This document shows, piece by piece, positions 1 to 9,044 of a stretch of DNA of 64,000 bases. Both the position numbers and the translations under genes were made by a program. This DNA comes from an uncultured Pelagibacteraceae bacterium (lineage in GTDB: Bacteria > Pseudomonadota > Alphaproteobacteria > Pelagibacterales > Pelagibacteraceae), in contig CACNPC010000002.1 in the NCBI GenBank assembly GCA_902622245.1, positions 1 to 64,000 on the forward strand, given 5' to 3'. The number at the start of each line of letters is the position of its first letter. Position 1 is the stretch's first letter. The notes under the pieces are model-generated. The model was given only the letters and a program-made list of their open reading frames with translations, ran no database searches and had not been told where the DNA came from.

Positions 1-115
1 CAAAAAAAAATCAGGGCATATTTGAGAGATTCTTTAACTTTTTTGGAAAATGATTGTATTTTCTTGTAATATTTATTGATTATTTCTCAAGGTTTCAAAA
101 ATATATATTAAAAAT

Positions 116-1036
116 GTGTCAGTTTTAAACCAAAAAACAATTGCAAAAAAGATAACTTTTGAAGGAGTTGGTATTCATTCTGGTAAATATGTAAAATTAA
201 ATATCCTACCAGGACTTCCAAATACTGGAATTTTTTTTAAGCGTATAGATATAGCTAAGAACAATATTGTATACCCAAATTATTATAACGTAACTGATAC
301 AACATTATGTACAACTATTTCTAATGAGCATGGAGTAAAAGTTTCAACAATTGAACACTTAATGGCTGCACTATATGCTATTGGTATAGATAATGCAGTT
401 ATAGAAATAAATTCACAAGAAGTGCCAATATTAGATGGATCAGCAAAACAATTTGTTGAAAGTATAAAAAATGTTGGCTTAAAAATAAGTGATCAACCAA
501 TAAAAATTATAAAAATTAATAAAGATATTAAAATCGAAGATGGGGAAAAATTTATCTCATTAAAAAAATCAAATGTAAGCGGAGATATTGATTTTGAAAT
601 AAAATACAAAAATCAAGTGATAGGAATACAAAAAAATAAAATAAATGTATTTGAAGATGAGTTAAACGATATTTTAAATTCAAGAACATTTTGTTTATTT
701 GAAGATATTGAAAAATTAAAAAAACTTAATCTTGGAAAAGGTGGAAGTCTAAAAAATGCAATAGTAATAAAAAATAACAAAATTCTTAATGATGGTGGCT
801 TGAGAAATAAGTTAGAATTTGTTAATCATAAAATACTTGATTGTATGGGCGATCTCTTTTTGTCAGGCTATAAAATTATTGGATCATTAAGATGTTCACA
901 AGGAGGACACAAATTAACAAATCAGTTGTTAAGAAAAGTGTTTGAAGATAAATCAAATTATTCCTTAATTGAAATTAAAGGTAAACAATTGCCACATTCG
1001 TTTGCTAATTACCAAAATCTAAAATCAATAGCTTAA
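116..1036 (+). CDS. lpxC: UDP-3-O-acyl-N-acetylglucosamine deacetylase
   Basis: LpxC is the zinc deacetylase that commits UDP-3-O-acyl-GlcNAc to lipid A synthesis in the cytoplasm. The 306-residue product has the family layout: an opening TIAKKITFEGVGIHSGK, the zinc-ligand segment STIEHLMAAL near residue 80, DGSAKQF, and the second metal segment ending in KLEFVNHKILDCMGDL near residue 240. A late histidine follows in GGHKLTNQLL. The start is GTG (residues MSV); the overlapping ATG at 114 is out of frame. It leads a plus-strand set with bamD and ligA, the usual alphaproteobacterial envelope/division neighbourhood. The 115 bases before it show no confident promoter, so the transcript may begin outside the window. 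Confidence 0.97.
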   Translation: MSVLNQKTIAKKITFEGVGIHSGKYVKLNILPGLPNTGIFFKRIDIAKNNIVYPNYYNVTDTTLCTTISNEHGVKVSTIEHLMAALYAIGIDNAVIEINSQEVPILDGSAKQFVESIKNVGLKISDQPIKIIKINKDIKIEDGEKFISLKKSNVSGDIDFEIKYKNQVIGIQKNKINVFEDELNDILNSRTFCLFEDIEKLKKLNLGKGGSLKNAIVIKNNKILNDGGLRNKLEFVNHKILDCMGDLFLSGYKIIGSLRCSQGGHKLTNQLLRKVFEDKSNYSLIEIKGKQLPHSFANYQNLKSIA

Positions 1037-1074
1037 AAGTTAGAATTTTTAAATTAATCTGTTAAAACAGACTA

Positions 1075-1911
1075 ATGAGTTCAGCTGTAAAATTAACTTA
1101 TATCATAATTTTTGTATTAGTTGTTGCATGCTCAAAAGAAGAAAAACCAGAAAACGTTTTAAAGGAAAAAGGTTTAGATGCTCAAATGATAGAAGTTTAT
1201 AATCAAGCAATGGAGGAATTTGAGAGAGGTGATGTAATTTACGCTGGAAAAAAATTTGGTGAAGCAGAATTACTTTATCCTCAGTCTATATGGGCACCTC
1301 GAGCAGTACTTATGTCTGCTTATGGATATTTTTCTCAAGGATATTATAATTATGCAATAAATGATTTAGAACGTTTTTTAGTCAAATACAAAAATCATCC
1401 TCAAACTGATTATGCTTATTATCTATTAGCTTTATGTCATTATGATCAAATAATAGATGAGAAAAAAGATATGAATGAGATTCTGGAGGCAAAAAAAAAT
1501 TTTGAATATATAATCAATAATTTTCCAAATACAGAATACGCAACAGACTCAAATTTTAAATTAGAGTTAATTACAGAAATAATGGCATCCAAAGAAATGT
1601 ATCTTGCAAGATATTATATAGATAGAGAAAAATGGATACCAGCAATCAATAGATTTAAAAAAGTTGTTAACGATTATGATAGAACAATTTATGTTGAAGA
1701 GGCACTTCATAGACTAGTTGAATTACATTATAAATTAGGAATGATAAGTGAAGCCCAAAAATATGCATCGCTATTAGGTTATAATTATAAGTCTAGTCAG
1801 TGGTATGAGGCTAGTTATATAATATTAAACAAAGATTATGAAAAAGAGAGAGTTTCAAAAAAAGATAATAGTGGATCAATTTTAAAAAAATTTAAAAAAC
1901 TTTTTAAATAA
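1075..1911 (+). CDS. bamD: Outer-membrane assembly lipoprotein BamD (ComL/YfiO)
   Basis: BamD is the essential lipoprotein of the BAM complex, which inserts beta-barrel proteins into the outer membrane. The product begins with a hydrophobic leader and the lipobox VVAC, placing the lipidated cysteine at residue 19. The mature part is made of TPR-like helical repeats, with tyrosine-rich pairs such as GYYNYAINDLERFL and YAYYLLALCHYDQI characteristic of this family. The 278-residue length is normal. It lies 38 bases after lpxC and 11 bases before ligA. Many Alphaproteobacteria carry recN between bamD and ligA; here nothing lies between them. Confidence 0.95.
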   Translation: MSSAVKLTYIIIFVLVVACSKEEKPENVLKEKGLDAQMIEVYNQAMEEFERGDVIYAGKKFGEAELLYPQSIWAPRAVLMSAYGYFSQGYYNYAINDLERFLVKYKNHPQTDYAYYLLALCHYDQIIDEKKDMNEILEAKKNFEYIINNFPNTEYATDSNFKLELITEIMASKEMYLARYYIDREKWIPAINRFKKVVNDYDRTIYVEEALHRLVELHYKLGMISEAQKYASLLGYNYKSSQWYEASYIILNKDYEKERVSKKDNSGSILKKFKKLFK

Positions 1912-1922
1912 TCAATAAATAA

Positions 1923-3935
1923 ATGCTCAAAAGTGGTATAAAAAAAAAATATCAAATTAAATTAGCGGAATTTAATAAGCATAACAAATTATACTACAAC
2001 AAAAGCAAGCCAATTATATCTGATAGTGAATTTGACGATTTAAAAAAAGAAATTATTGATTTAGAAAATAAGTATAAATTTTTAAAAAGTAAAAACTCTC
2101 CTAGTACAAGTATTGGTTATAAACCTTCTAAATCTTTTGAAAAATATAAACATAAAACGCCTATGTTATCTTTATCAAATGCTTTTGATAAAAATGACTT
2201 ATTAAATTTTGAAAAAAAAATTTATAATTACTTAAATAAGAATATTAATTTTGAATACAGTGTTGAACCTAAGATTGATGGAATATCAGCATCATTAACA
2301 TATAAAAATAATAAATTAGCCTATGGAGTTTCAAGAGGTGACGGTAATGTTGGTGAGATTATCACTGAAAATTTAAAAACTATACGAGATATTCCTTTAG
2401 AGATAAAAAATACTGATTTTCCAGATGAAATAGAAATAAGAGGAGAAGTATTTATAAAAAAAAAAGATTTTTTAAAAATCAAGGAAAACTTTGCAAATCC
2501 TAGAAATGCTGCTTCTGGAACACTAAGGCAAAAAGATCCTAATGAGACAAAAAAAATTCCTTTAAACTTTATTGCTTACACATTTGGATTTGTGAAACAA
2601 AATAACATTAAATATCAGTCTGAGTTTTTAAAAGCACTAAAATCATGGGGCTTTCAGGTTAACAAAGAAAATAAAGTTATAAAAACAATAAATGAATTGA
2701 TTGAATTTCATACTAAATTTGAAGATAAAAGATTTGATTTAGAATATGATGTAGATGGATTAGTTTATAAAGTAAATGATTTAAACTTGCAAAGTAGACT
2801 TGGTTTCACATCCAATTCTCCAAGATGGGCAATAGCACATAAATTTTCAGCGGACAGCGCTTATACAAAAATTATAAATATTGATATACAAGTTGGAAGA
2901 ACAGGCGCATTAACTCCAGTAGCTAAGGTAGAGCCAATAAATATTGGAGGTGTGATAGTTTCTAATGCCACGCTTCATAATGAAGATGAGATTGAGAGAA
3001 AAGATATTAGAGTTGGAGATGTGGTAAAAATTGAGAGAGCAGGTGATGTAATACCTCATGTTATAGAAGTCGATAAAAATCTTAGATCAAGTAAAACAAA
3101 AAAATTTTCTTTTCCTATAAAGTGCCCATCTTGTGGGTCAAATACTACTAAGGAATATAATAAAACAACAAAAAAATATGATGCAGTTAGAAGATGTACA
3201 AACGAAGGATACGAGTGTGAAAGGATAGCTGTAGAAAAAATAAAACATTTTATATCAAAAGATGCACTTAATATTGATGGTTTGGGGAAAAAGGTGGTCG
3301 AAAAGTTTTGGGATTTAAATTTAATAAAAGAACCACAAGATATATTTAGACTTAATTACAAAAAAATTGAACAATTAGAAGGATGGGGTAAATTATCTGT
3401 CAATAATTTAAAATTATCTATAGAAAAATCAAAAAAAGTTACATTACAAAGACTTATTTATTCGATAGGTATCAGACATATTGGGATTGAAAATGCAAAG
3501 CTTATTAGTGATAATGTAAAAAATATCTCTAACTTAATTGAAGTCATAAAACAAAATAACTTCGACAAATTTTTAAGTATAGATGGTATTGGTGAAACTC
3601 AAGTAAATTCTCTTAAGAGTTTTTTTTCCAATCAAAGCAATATCAATATTATAATTGATCTAAAAAAAATATTAGATATCGAAAGCCAAAGTTTAAATAA
3701 AAATGGAATATTAAGAAATAAAACTTTTATGTTTACTGGAAAATTAGAGGGAATGAGTAGAGCAGAAGCAAAATCTTTGATAGAAAAAAATGCTGGAGTA
3801 ACTTTAAGTGGGGTCAGCAAAAATCTAAATTATTTAATAATAGGGGACAAACCTACTAAAAAAAAAATAGATCAAGCTAAGAAACTTGGTATAAGAATAT
3901 TATCACAAAAAGATTTAAAAGAGTTACTTAATTAA
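1923..3935 (+). CDS. ligA: NAD-dependent DNA ligase
   Basis: LigA seals nicks in DNA during replication and repair, using NAD as adenylate donor. Visible in order: the NAD-binding N-terminal domain with DSEFDDLKKEI, the adenylated lysine in the KIDG motif near residue 118, and the OB fold. Next come the four-cysteine zinc finger (CPSCG, then RRCTNEGYEC, about residues 400-425), helix-hairpin-helix repeats, and a C-terminal BRCT domain beginning around NKTFMFTGKLEGMSRAEA. The 670-residue length is normal. The last 12 bases overlap the 3' end of the convergent pepP gene. A 62-residue minus-strand frame inside the BRCT region is a coding shadow. Confidence 0.98.
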   Translation: MLKSGIKKKYQIKLAEFNKHNKLYYNKSKPIISDSEFDDLKKEIIDLENKYKFLKSKNSPSTSIGYKPSKSFEKYKHKTPMLSLSNAFDKNDLLNFEKKIYNYLNKNINFEYSVEPKIDGISASLTYKNNKLAYGVSRGDGNVGEIITENLKTIRDIPLEIKNTDFPDEIEIRGEVFIKKKDFLKIKENFANPRNAASGTLRQKDPNETKKIPLNFIAYTFGFVKQNNIKYQSEFLKALKSWGFQVNKENKVIKTINELIEFHTKFEDKRFDLEYDVDGLVYKVNDLNLQSRLGFTSNSPRWAIAHKFSADSAYTKIINIDIQVGRTGALTPVAKVEPINIGGVIVSNATLHNEDEIERKDIRVGDVVKIERAGDVIPHVIEVDKNLRSSKTKKFSFPIKCPSCGSNTTKEYNKTTKKYDAVRRCTNEGYECERIAVEKIKHFISKDALNIDGLGKKVVEKFWDLNLIKEPQDIFRLNYKKIEQLEGWGKLSVNNLKLSIEKSKKVTLQRLIYSIGIRHIGIENAKLISDNVKNISNLIEVIKQNNFDKFLSIDGIGETQVNSLKSFFSNQSNINIIIDLKKILDIESQSLNKNGILRNKTFMFTGKLEGMSRAEAKSLIEKNAGVTLSGVSKNLNYLIIGDKPTKKKIDQAKKLGIRILSQKDLKELLN

Positions 3936-5600
3936 ACTTATTAACCATTTTTTTTCTTTATCATTTAAATATTTTGAAATTTTAGAATAAACATCTAAAT
4001 GATAATAAAATATGTATTTTTGTTCCTGTTTATTTAACATTTTAAAATTTATCATATCTATATCTATTGGGACTAATGTTAAATTTTTAAATATTAATTT
4101 TTTTTTCGACTCATCAACATAAATTAAATTTTCGATTCTTATACCGTATTTGTTATTCAAATAATATCCTGGCTCATTACTCAAAATCATACCTTTCCTT
4201 AAAGGGACTTTGTTGTATTTAGATATTGCTTGAGGACCTTCGTGAACATTTAAAAAAAAACCTACTCCATGTCCAGTCCCATGAGAATAGTCTAAACCAA
4301 CTTCATTCAAATATCTTCTTGCTAATTTATCAATTAGATAGCCATTTATTTTAAAGTTTAAGTTACAGTTTACAACTGCAATATGTCCTTTTAGAACTCT
4401 TGTGAAATTATTTTTTATTCTATTTGAAACTTCGCCTAAACATGTAGTTCTTGTAACGTCTGTTGTACCCCACTTATATTGTCCACCTGAATCAATTAAC
4501 AAAATATCTTTTTTCTTTAGTTTTCTATTCGTCATTTTATTAGATTTGTAATGTATAATAGATCCATTAGGGCCAGATCCTGCAATAGTATCAAAACTTG
4601 GATAGAGATAGTTCTTTGATTTTTTTCTAAATTTTTCCAATTTTTTTTCAATTTTGGCTTCTGTCATTTCATTTTTTTTAGTTTTAAACCAATAAAGGAA
4701 CTTTGTAACAGCTACACCATCTTCAATATGAGCCTTAATAGTATTTTTCAGCTCATTATTATTTTTTATTGATTTTAAATCGTATATAGGATCAATTTCA
4801 GAGACAATTTGAAACTTACTTTTTATTATTTGTTTTTCAAAAATTGAGCAAGTATTTTTATCTATAACAAAATTCTTTTTATTTAGATCACTTATTACTT
4901 CTAGAAAATTGTGTTCATTGCAAATTTTAATATTTTTAAAGTATTGATTTTTATTTTGTGGTAGTTTTTTTTTATCAATGAATAAGTACATCTTTCCTGA
5001 ATCTGAAACTATTAGTTTACAATTAATCAAAGGACTATTAGGAAGATCTTTACCCCTAATATTTAGAAGCCAATTAACATTTTCGCTTGCACTTACATAT
5101 AAATAATTAATTTTTTTAAGATTTAAAAATTTTTTAATTTTTTTTAATTTTTTTAAATACGTCTCACCTGTAATTGATTTATTCAAATGAAACATTTTAG
5201 TTATCTTTTTACCTTTTGTTTTAATAAAAGGATATATTATTGGTATTAGATCTACTTTTTTATCAAAGTATTTTGCCAGTGTAAGATCAGTAAATAATTT
5301 CGGGTCAAAACCAATTTTTGATTTTCGAATATTAGGTAGATCCTTAGGCCAGCTATATGGTATTTCTAAAATAGTAAATTTTTTTCCTGATTGTCTTTTT
5401 GCTTGTAATACGTATCTTCCATCAACATATAAATAATTTTTATTTTTTAGAATTAATGCAAATCCAGCAGATCCGGTAAAATCTGTTACTTTTTTTAAAT
5501 TATTTATATTAGAGTACTCAGTAAAGTATCTATCATTCTTTGGAATTATGTAGCCATCTAAATTATTATTAACAATAAATTTTTTTATTTTTTTTATCAT
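3924..5600 (-). CDS. pepP: Xaa-Pro aminopeptidase (M24 family)
   Basis: This cytosolic metallopeptidase removes N-terminal residues preceding proline. The product has two creatinase-type N-terminal domains and a C-terminal pita-bread domain. Metal ligands are recognisable in DSGGQYKWGTTDVTRT (two Asp), SHGTGHGVGFFLNVHEGP (His), LSNEPGYY (Glu) and GIRIENLIYV (Glu). I place the start at the ATG at 5600, giving 558 residues, because it overlaps the uvrD stop as ATGA, a translational-coupling arrangement. An in-frame ATG at 5627 would add nine residues (MDKISKKTK) inside uvrD. The 5' end of this gene is part of the sequence duplicated, inverted, at about 8.7 kb. Confidence 0.93.
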   Translation of the reverse strand: MIKKIKKFIVNNNLDGYIIPKNDRYFTEYSNINNLKKVTDFTGSAGFALILKNKNYLYVDGRYVLQAKRQSGKKFTILEIPYSWPKDLPNIRKSKIGFDPKLFTDLTLAKYFDKKVDLIPIIYPFIKTKGKKITKMFHLNKSITGETYLKKLKKIKKFLNLKKINYLYVSASENVNWLLNIRGKDLPNSPLINCKLIVSDSGKMYLFIDKKKLPQNKNQYFKNIKICNEHNFLEVISDLNKKNFVIDKNTCSIFEKQIIKSKFQIVSEIDPIYDLKSIKNNNELKNTIKAHIEDGVAVTKFLYWFKTKKNEMTEAKIEKKLEKFRKKSKNYLYPSFDTIAGSGPNGSIIHYKSNKMTNRKLKKKDILLIDSGGQYKWGTTDVTRTTCLGEVSNRIKNNFTRVLKGHIAVVNCNLNFKINGYLIDKLARRYLNEVGLDYSHGTGHGVGFFLNVHEGPQAISKYNKVPLRKGMILSNEPGYYLNNKYGIRIENLIYVDESKKKLIFKNLTLVPIDIDMINFKMLNKQEQKYIFYYHLDVYSKISKYLNDKEKKWLISLIK

Positions 5601-5661
5601 TTTAGTTTTTTTTGATATCTTATCCATCCAGGACTTCTTATTTCACTCTCAAAATCAATAT
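5583..5661 (-). repeat. Inverted repeat arm 1 (uvrD 3' end plus pepP start)
   Basis: Read on the minus strand, 5661 down to 5615 is identical over 47 bases to 8634-8680 on the plus strand. After one extra base here (C at 5614), the match continues through the uvrD stop and pepP ATG to about 5583, with a single mismatch. Overall about 77 of 79 columns agree. The last part is A-rich and therefore less informative than the first 47 bases. The two arms are separated by about 2.97 kb. Confidence 0.93.
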
Positions 5662-7621
5662 CTTGGTTAAATTCGAAATCATTCTCATCTTGTTCAACAA
5701 AACTATTATTTTTCTTTATAAATTCATCTGGAAGTTCGTCTACAAATCTTGAAGCAATACTATCCATCCAGTCCCCTTGATAAAATCTATTCATTGAAAA
5801 AGAAATTTTCGCTATTTTTTTTGCTCTTGTAATACCTACGTAAGCCAGTCTTCTTTCTTCCTCAAGTCCATTTTCACCCTTTTCCTCGATACTTTTTTGA
5901 TGCGGAAACAAACCTTCTTCCCAGCCTGGTAAATAAACAATGTTAAATTCTAGACCTTTCGAAGCATGTAAGGTCATTAAATTTACTTTTTCATTATCCC
6001 ATTCTTGATCTAGTGAGGTTGCTAAAGCCACATGCTCCAAAAAACTTTCTAAATTATCAAATTCTTTCATTGCATTAAGTAATTCCTTAATATTTTCTAG
6101 TTTATTTTCATTTTCTAAATCTTTTTTATTTTTTAACATTTCACTATATCCCGACTCATCTAAAACAATTTGTAATAATTTAGTATGATTTATTTTTCTC
6201 TTTAAATCGTATCTCCACTTTTCAAGTAAATTTAACAACGAGTTTAAGCCTATTTTTGTTTTTGGTTTAATTTTATTTTCTTCTATCAATTTTTTTGATG
6301 CTACTTCCAAAGAGAGTTTATTTTTTTTTGCGAATTCAGTTATATTTTTAATTGTTTGATCACCTATGGATCTCTTTGGTACATTAATTATTCTTTCAAA
6401 AGACAAGTCATCCATTGGTTGATGAATACATCTTAAGTATGCTACACAATCTTTTATTTCAGATCTTTCATAAAATTTAATTCCACCAATGATTCTGTAA
6501 GGAATGCCAACTTTTAAAAACCTTTCCTCAAATTCCCTGGTTTGAAAAATAGCTCTTACCAGAATTGCAATTTCATTTAATGAATTTTTTTTCTTATAGT
6601 CTTCAATAGTTGAGCTTATTTCTACAGCTTCATCTTTTACATTTCTAAAGCAGTCTAATGTAATAGGCTCACCATCTTCTTGAGTGGTGTATAATTTTTT
6701 TCCTACTCTATTTTGGTTATTTTCTATTAGTTTTGATGCAACATTTAAAATATTTTGTGTTGATCTGTAATTTTTCTCTAGTCTTATAATTTTTGTATCT
6801 TTGTAAGTTTTGTCAAATTCCAAAAAATTTTTAATTTCTGCGCCTCTCCAACTATAAATTGATTGATCATCATCACCAACACAACAAATATTTAAATTAG
6901 CTGAAGATAAATATTTTAACCATTCACTTTGTATATAATTAGTATCTTGATATTCATCTACTAAAATATATTTAAACTTTTTTGAGTAAATAGACGAAAT
7001 ATCTTGGTAGTTCTTAAAAATTTTGACTGTATGTAAAATTAAATCACTAAAATCAGCCGAATTTAAATCAATTAATTTTTCCTGGTAAATCTTGTAAATT
7101 TTTAAGAAGTTTTTTTCTAAAATTTCTTTTTTTTTTAATATTACATCGTCTGGATAAAAACCTTTATTTTTCCATTTATCGATAACAGCCAAAATATACT
7201 TTGGTGATATTTTTTTAATATCAATATTTTCGGATTTACAAATATTCTTAATTAACCTTGATTGGTCATCCTGGTCAATTATAGTAAAGTTTGATTTCAA
7301 TCCAACTGCCTCAGCATGCTTTCTTAAAATTTTTGCACTTATAGAGTGAAATGTACCCAACCAGGGCAATCCTGTTGCTTCTTTTCTTAGAAGTTTTGAT
7401 ACTCTTAGCTGCATTTCTTTTGCGGCTTTATTTGTGAAAGTAACTGCAAGAATTTGACTAGAAAAGGCTTTGTGACTTTTGATTATATGAGCAATTCTTG
7501 ATGTTAATACTTTTGTTTTACCTGATCCAGCTCCTGCAACGATAAGTAGTGGCCCATTTAAATGCAAAACTGCTTCCTGTTGCTTTTCATTTAAATTTAA
7601 CAAATAATCATTATTAAACAT
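5597..7621 (-). CDS. uvrD: UvrD/PcrA-type SF1A DNA helicase
   Basis: This is an ATP-dependent 3'-5' helicase of nucleotide-excision and mismatch repair. The SF1 motifs are clear: LNEKQQEAV (Q motif), AGAGSGKT (Walker A, near residue 32), DEYQDTN (motif II), GDDDQSIYSWRGA (motif III), a late VNLMTLHASKGLEF, and EERRLAYVGITRAK (motif VI). The 674 residues are in the normal range for UvrD/PcrA. The tail ends in SPGWIRYQKKLK; a W-x-R tail of this kind is usual in alphaproteobacterial UvrD, so this copy of the duplicated segment is probably the original. The stop overlaps the pepP start, suggesting a uvrD-pepP operon. The gene starts only 30 bases from the divergent AsmA-like gene. Confidence 0.96.
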   Translation of the reverse strand: MFNNDYLLNLNEKQQEAVLHLNGPLLIVAGAGSGKTKVLTSRIAHIIKSHKAFSSQILAVTFTNKAAKEMQLRVSKLLRKEATGLPWLGTFHSISAKILRKHAEAVGLKSNFTIIDQDDQSRLIKNICKSENIDIKKISPKYILAVIDKWKNKGFYPDDVILKKKEILEKNFLKIYKIYQEKLIDLNSADFSDLILHTVKIFKNYQDISSIYSKKFKYILVDEYQDTNYIQSEWLKYLSSANLNICCVGDDDQSIYSWRGAEIKNFLEFDKTYKDTKIIRLEKNYRSTQNILNVASKLIENNQNRVGKKLYTTQEDGEPITLDCFRNVKDEAVEISSTIEDYKKKNSLNEIAILVRAIFQTREFEERFLKVGIPYRIIGGIKFYERSEIKDCVAYLRCIHQPMDDLSFERIINVPKRSIGDQTIKNITEFAKKNKLSLEVASKKLIEENKIKPKTKIGLNSLLNLLEKWRYDLKRKINHTKLLQIVLDESGYSEMLKNKKDLENENKLENIKELLNAMKEFDNLESFLEHVALATSLDQEWDNEKVNLMTLHASKGLEFNIVYLPGWEEGLFPHQKSIEEKGENGLEEERRLAYVGITRAKKIAKISFSMNRFYQGDWMDSIASRFVDELPDEFIKKNNSFVEQDENDFEFNQDIDFESEIRSPGWIRYQKKLK

Positions 7622-7651
7622 TGTTTTTATTGTATAAACCTCGATATTTTA

Positions 7652-8692
7652 ATGAATAAAATAAAGCAAAACAAAATAACATTTTCTTTAATACTAATAG
7701 CTATTTTCATAACTTTTTCTTCATTAACAATTTTATCTTTACCAGTTTTATTTAATTATAAAAGCAAAGTTGCAATAATAGAAAAAAATTTTTACAAAAA
7801 TTTTAAGTTATATCTAAATTCAACAGGAAATATTTCATATAAGCCATTTCCAAAGCCACACTTGTTGGTAGAAAATGCCTCAATTAATTTGTTAAATTCA
7901 AATGATAAAGGCAGTACAAGTTTACTAAATATATCTAATTTAAAAATATTCATATCACTTAGAGATATATTTTTAAGATCTTTTGATAATTTTATCTCTT
8001 TAGAAATTTCAAATTCAAATTTAGATTTTAAAGTATCCGACTTAAAAGAAATAAGAAAACATTTATACAAAAGTATTAACAATCCAATTATATTTAATAA
8101 TTGTAAAATATTTATAAAAAATAGAAATGATGAAGTGATTATAATTTCTCCAATTAAAAAAATTTATTATAAAATAAACAATAAAAATAAAATTAAAAAT
8201 TTTACAATAGATGGAGAGATTTTTGGATTAATATTTAAATCTGAATGGAAAAGAAGTTATAACAATCCAGAAATTAGTACTCACAATATTAACTTATATA
8301 ATCCAAATATATTTATTAAAAACATATTTAAATTTAGAAATTCAAATAATTTTGTAGGTAAAACGGAAATAGAGTATATTCAAGACAAGTTGAAATATGA
8401 TATTATTTTTGAGAATAACATTATTAATATTACGTCTCCATCAATTGATAACACAAATTTTAATATAGATAGTAATATTAATCTTAACCCGTTTTATTTT
8501 AATGGGGAACTTAAAATTAAAAAGAAAAAAGTAGAAAAAATAATTGATAATATTTTATTAAATTTGTTCTTATATGATGAAAATTACTTGGGCAATTTTA
8601 ATGGTGTTTTAAAAATTAAATTTGAAGATCTAAATATTGATTTTGAGAGTGAAATAAGAAGTCCTGGATGGATAAGATATAAAAAAAACTAA
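7652..8692 (+). CDS. AsmA-like membrane-anchored protein, N-terminal part of an interrupted gene
   Basis: The 346-residue product begins with one membrane helix (about residues 10-34). It continues with the AsmA-type pattern: a short turn ISYKPFPKPHLLVENASI, then long runs of alternating beta strands. AsmA-like proteins are anchored in the inner membrane, extend into the periplasm and are linked to envelope lipid homeostasis. The ending is anomalous: the last 19 or so residues, IDFESEIRSPGWIRYKKN, copy the UvrD C-terminus and are encoded by the inverted repeat arm. The frame then stops, one base before another frame that looks like the missing AsmA C-terminal part. I read it as a broken gene; whether the truncated product is stable is unknown. 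Confidence 0.75.
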   Translation: MNKIKQNKITFSLILIAIFITFSSLTILSLPVLFNYKSKVAIIEKNFYKNFKLYLNSTGNISYKPFPKPHLLVENASINLLNSNDKGSTSLLNISNLKIFISLRDIFLRSFDNFISLEISNSNLDFKVSDLKEIRKHLYKSINNPIIFNNCKIFIKNRNDEVIIISPIKKIYYKINNKNKIKNFTIDGEIFGLIFKSEWKRSYNNPEISTHNINLYNPNIFIKNIFKFRNSNNFVGKTEIEYIQDKLKYDIIFENNIINITSPSIDNTNFNIDSNINLNPFYFNGELKIKKKKVEKIIDNILLNLFLYDENYLGNFNGVLKIKFEDLNIDFESEIRSPGWIRYKKN

Positions 8693-8711
8693 AATGAAAA
8701 AAAAAATAAAA
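8634..8711 (+). repeat. Inverted repeat arm 2 (copy of uvrD 3' end inside the AsmA-like gene)
   Basis: Positions 8634-8680 match the minus strand at 5661-5615 without a mismatch. The copy then lacks one C, which shifts the frame and gives the stop TAA at 8690-8692. It retains the ATG at 8694 that corresponds to the pepP start. The flanking codons (KIKFEDLN before, IKSQKAKFNLDKIG after) look like a continuous AsmA-type protein, so this arm appears to be the inserted or converted copy. Confidence 0.9.
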
Positions 8712-9044
8712 TCACAAAAAGCTAAATTTAATTTAGATAAAATTGGTAAAATGAGTACAGAAATTAAATATATAATTGATCAAGGTGAAATTAAATTTTT
8801 ATCAAAGAATCATTTGAATATTGAAAATCACATTGAATTTGCAAAAGTTTTTCAAGTAAGTTCAAAAAAAATAAAAAAAATTAAAAATTTGTATTTTGAT
8901 TTAGAAAAAAATATCGGCGATACCAATTTTTTAATTTCTAATGTTAAAGTCAATAATCTTGAAAAAAAAGAATTACAAAATGAAACTTTTCAAGTAAAAA
9001 ATATCCAAAATTTAAGATCACATATAAGACAAATTATTAACTAG
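8694..9044 (+). CDS. AsmA-like protein, C-terminal fragment
   Basis: This 116-residue frame has no signal peptide or membrane segment of its own. Its beta-rich, lysine/asparagine-rich sequence (KIKSQKAKFNLDKIG, then DQGEIKFLSKNHLNIENH) fits the C-terminal repeat region of an AsmA-like protein and continues the style of the frame ending at 8692. Its ATG is the transplanted counterpart of the pepP ATG (5600), one base after the upstream stop, so coupled translation is conceivable. The final four bases overlap the convergent fumC gene. I consider it the 3' part of a gene split by the duplication, not an independent protein. Confidence 0.6.
   Translation: MKKKIKSQKAKFNLDKIGKMSTEIKYIIDQGEIKFLSKNHLNIENHIEFAKVFQVSSKKIKKIKNLYFDLEKNIGDTNFLISNVKVNNLEKKELQNETFQVKNIQNLRSHIRQIIN

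Noticed and set aside
1041-1074. Short hairpin-like sequence between lpxC and bamD (TCTGTT/AACAGA)
   Set aside because: The loop would be only two bases and no T-run follows; too weak for a terminator.
7652-9044. Programmed frameshift joining the two AsmA-like frames
   Set aside because: The junction contains a copied uvrD tail with an in-frame stop and no convincing slip element that would bypass it; restoring the lost base would still give the UvrD stop.
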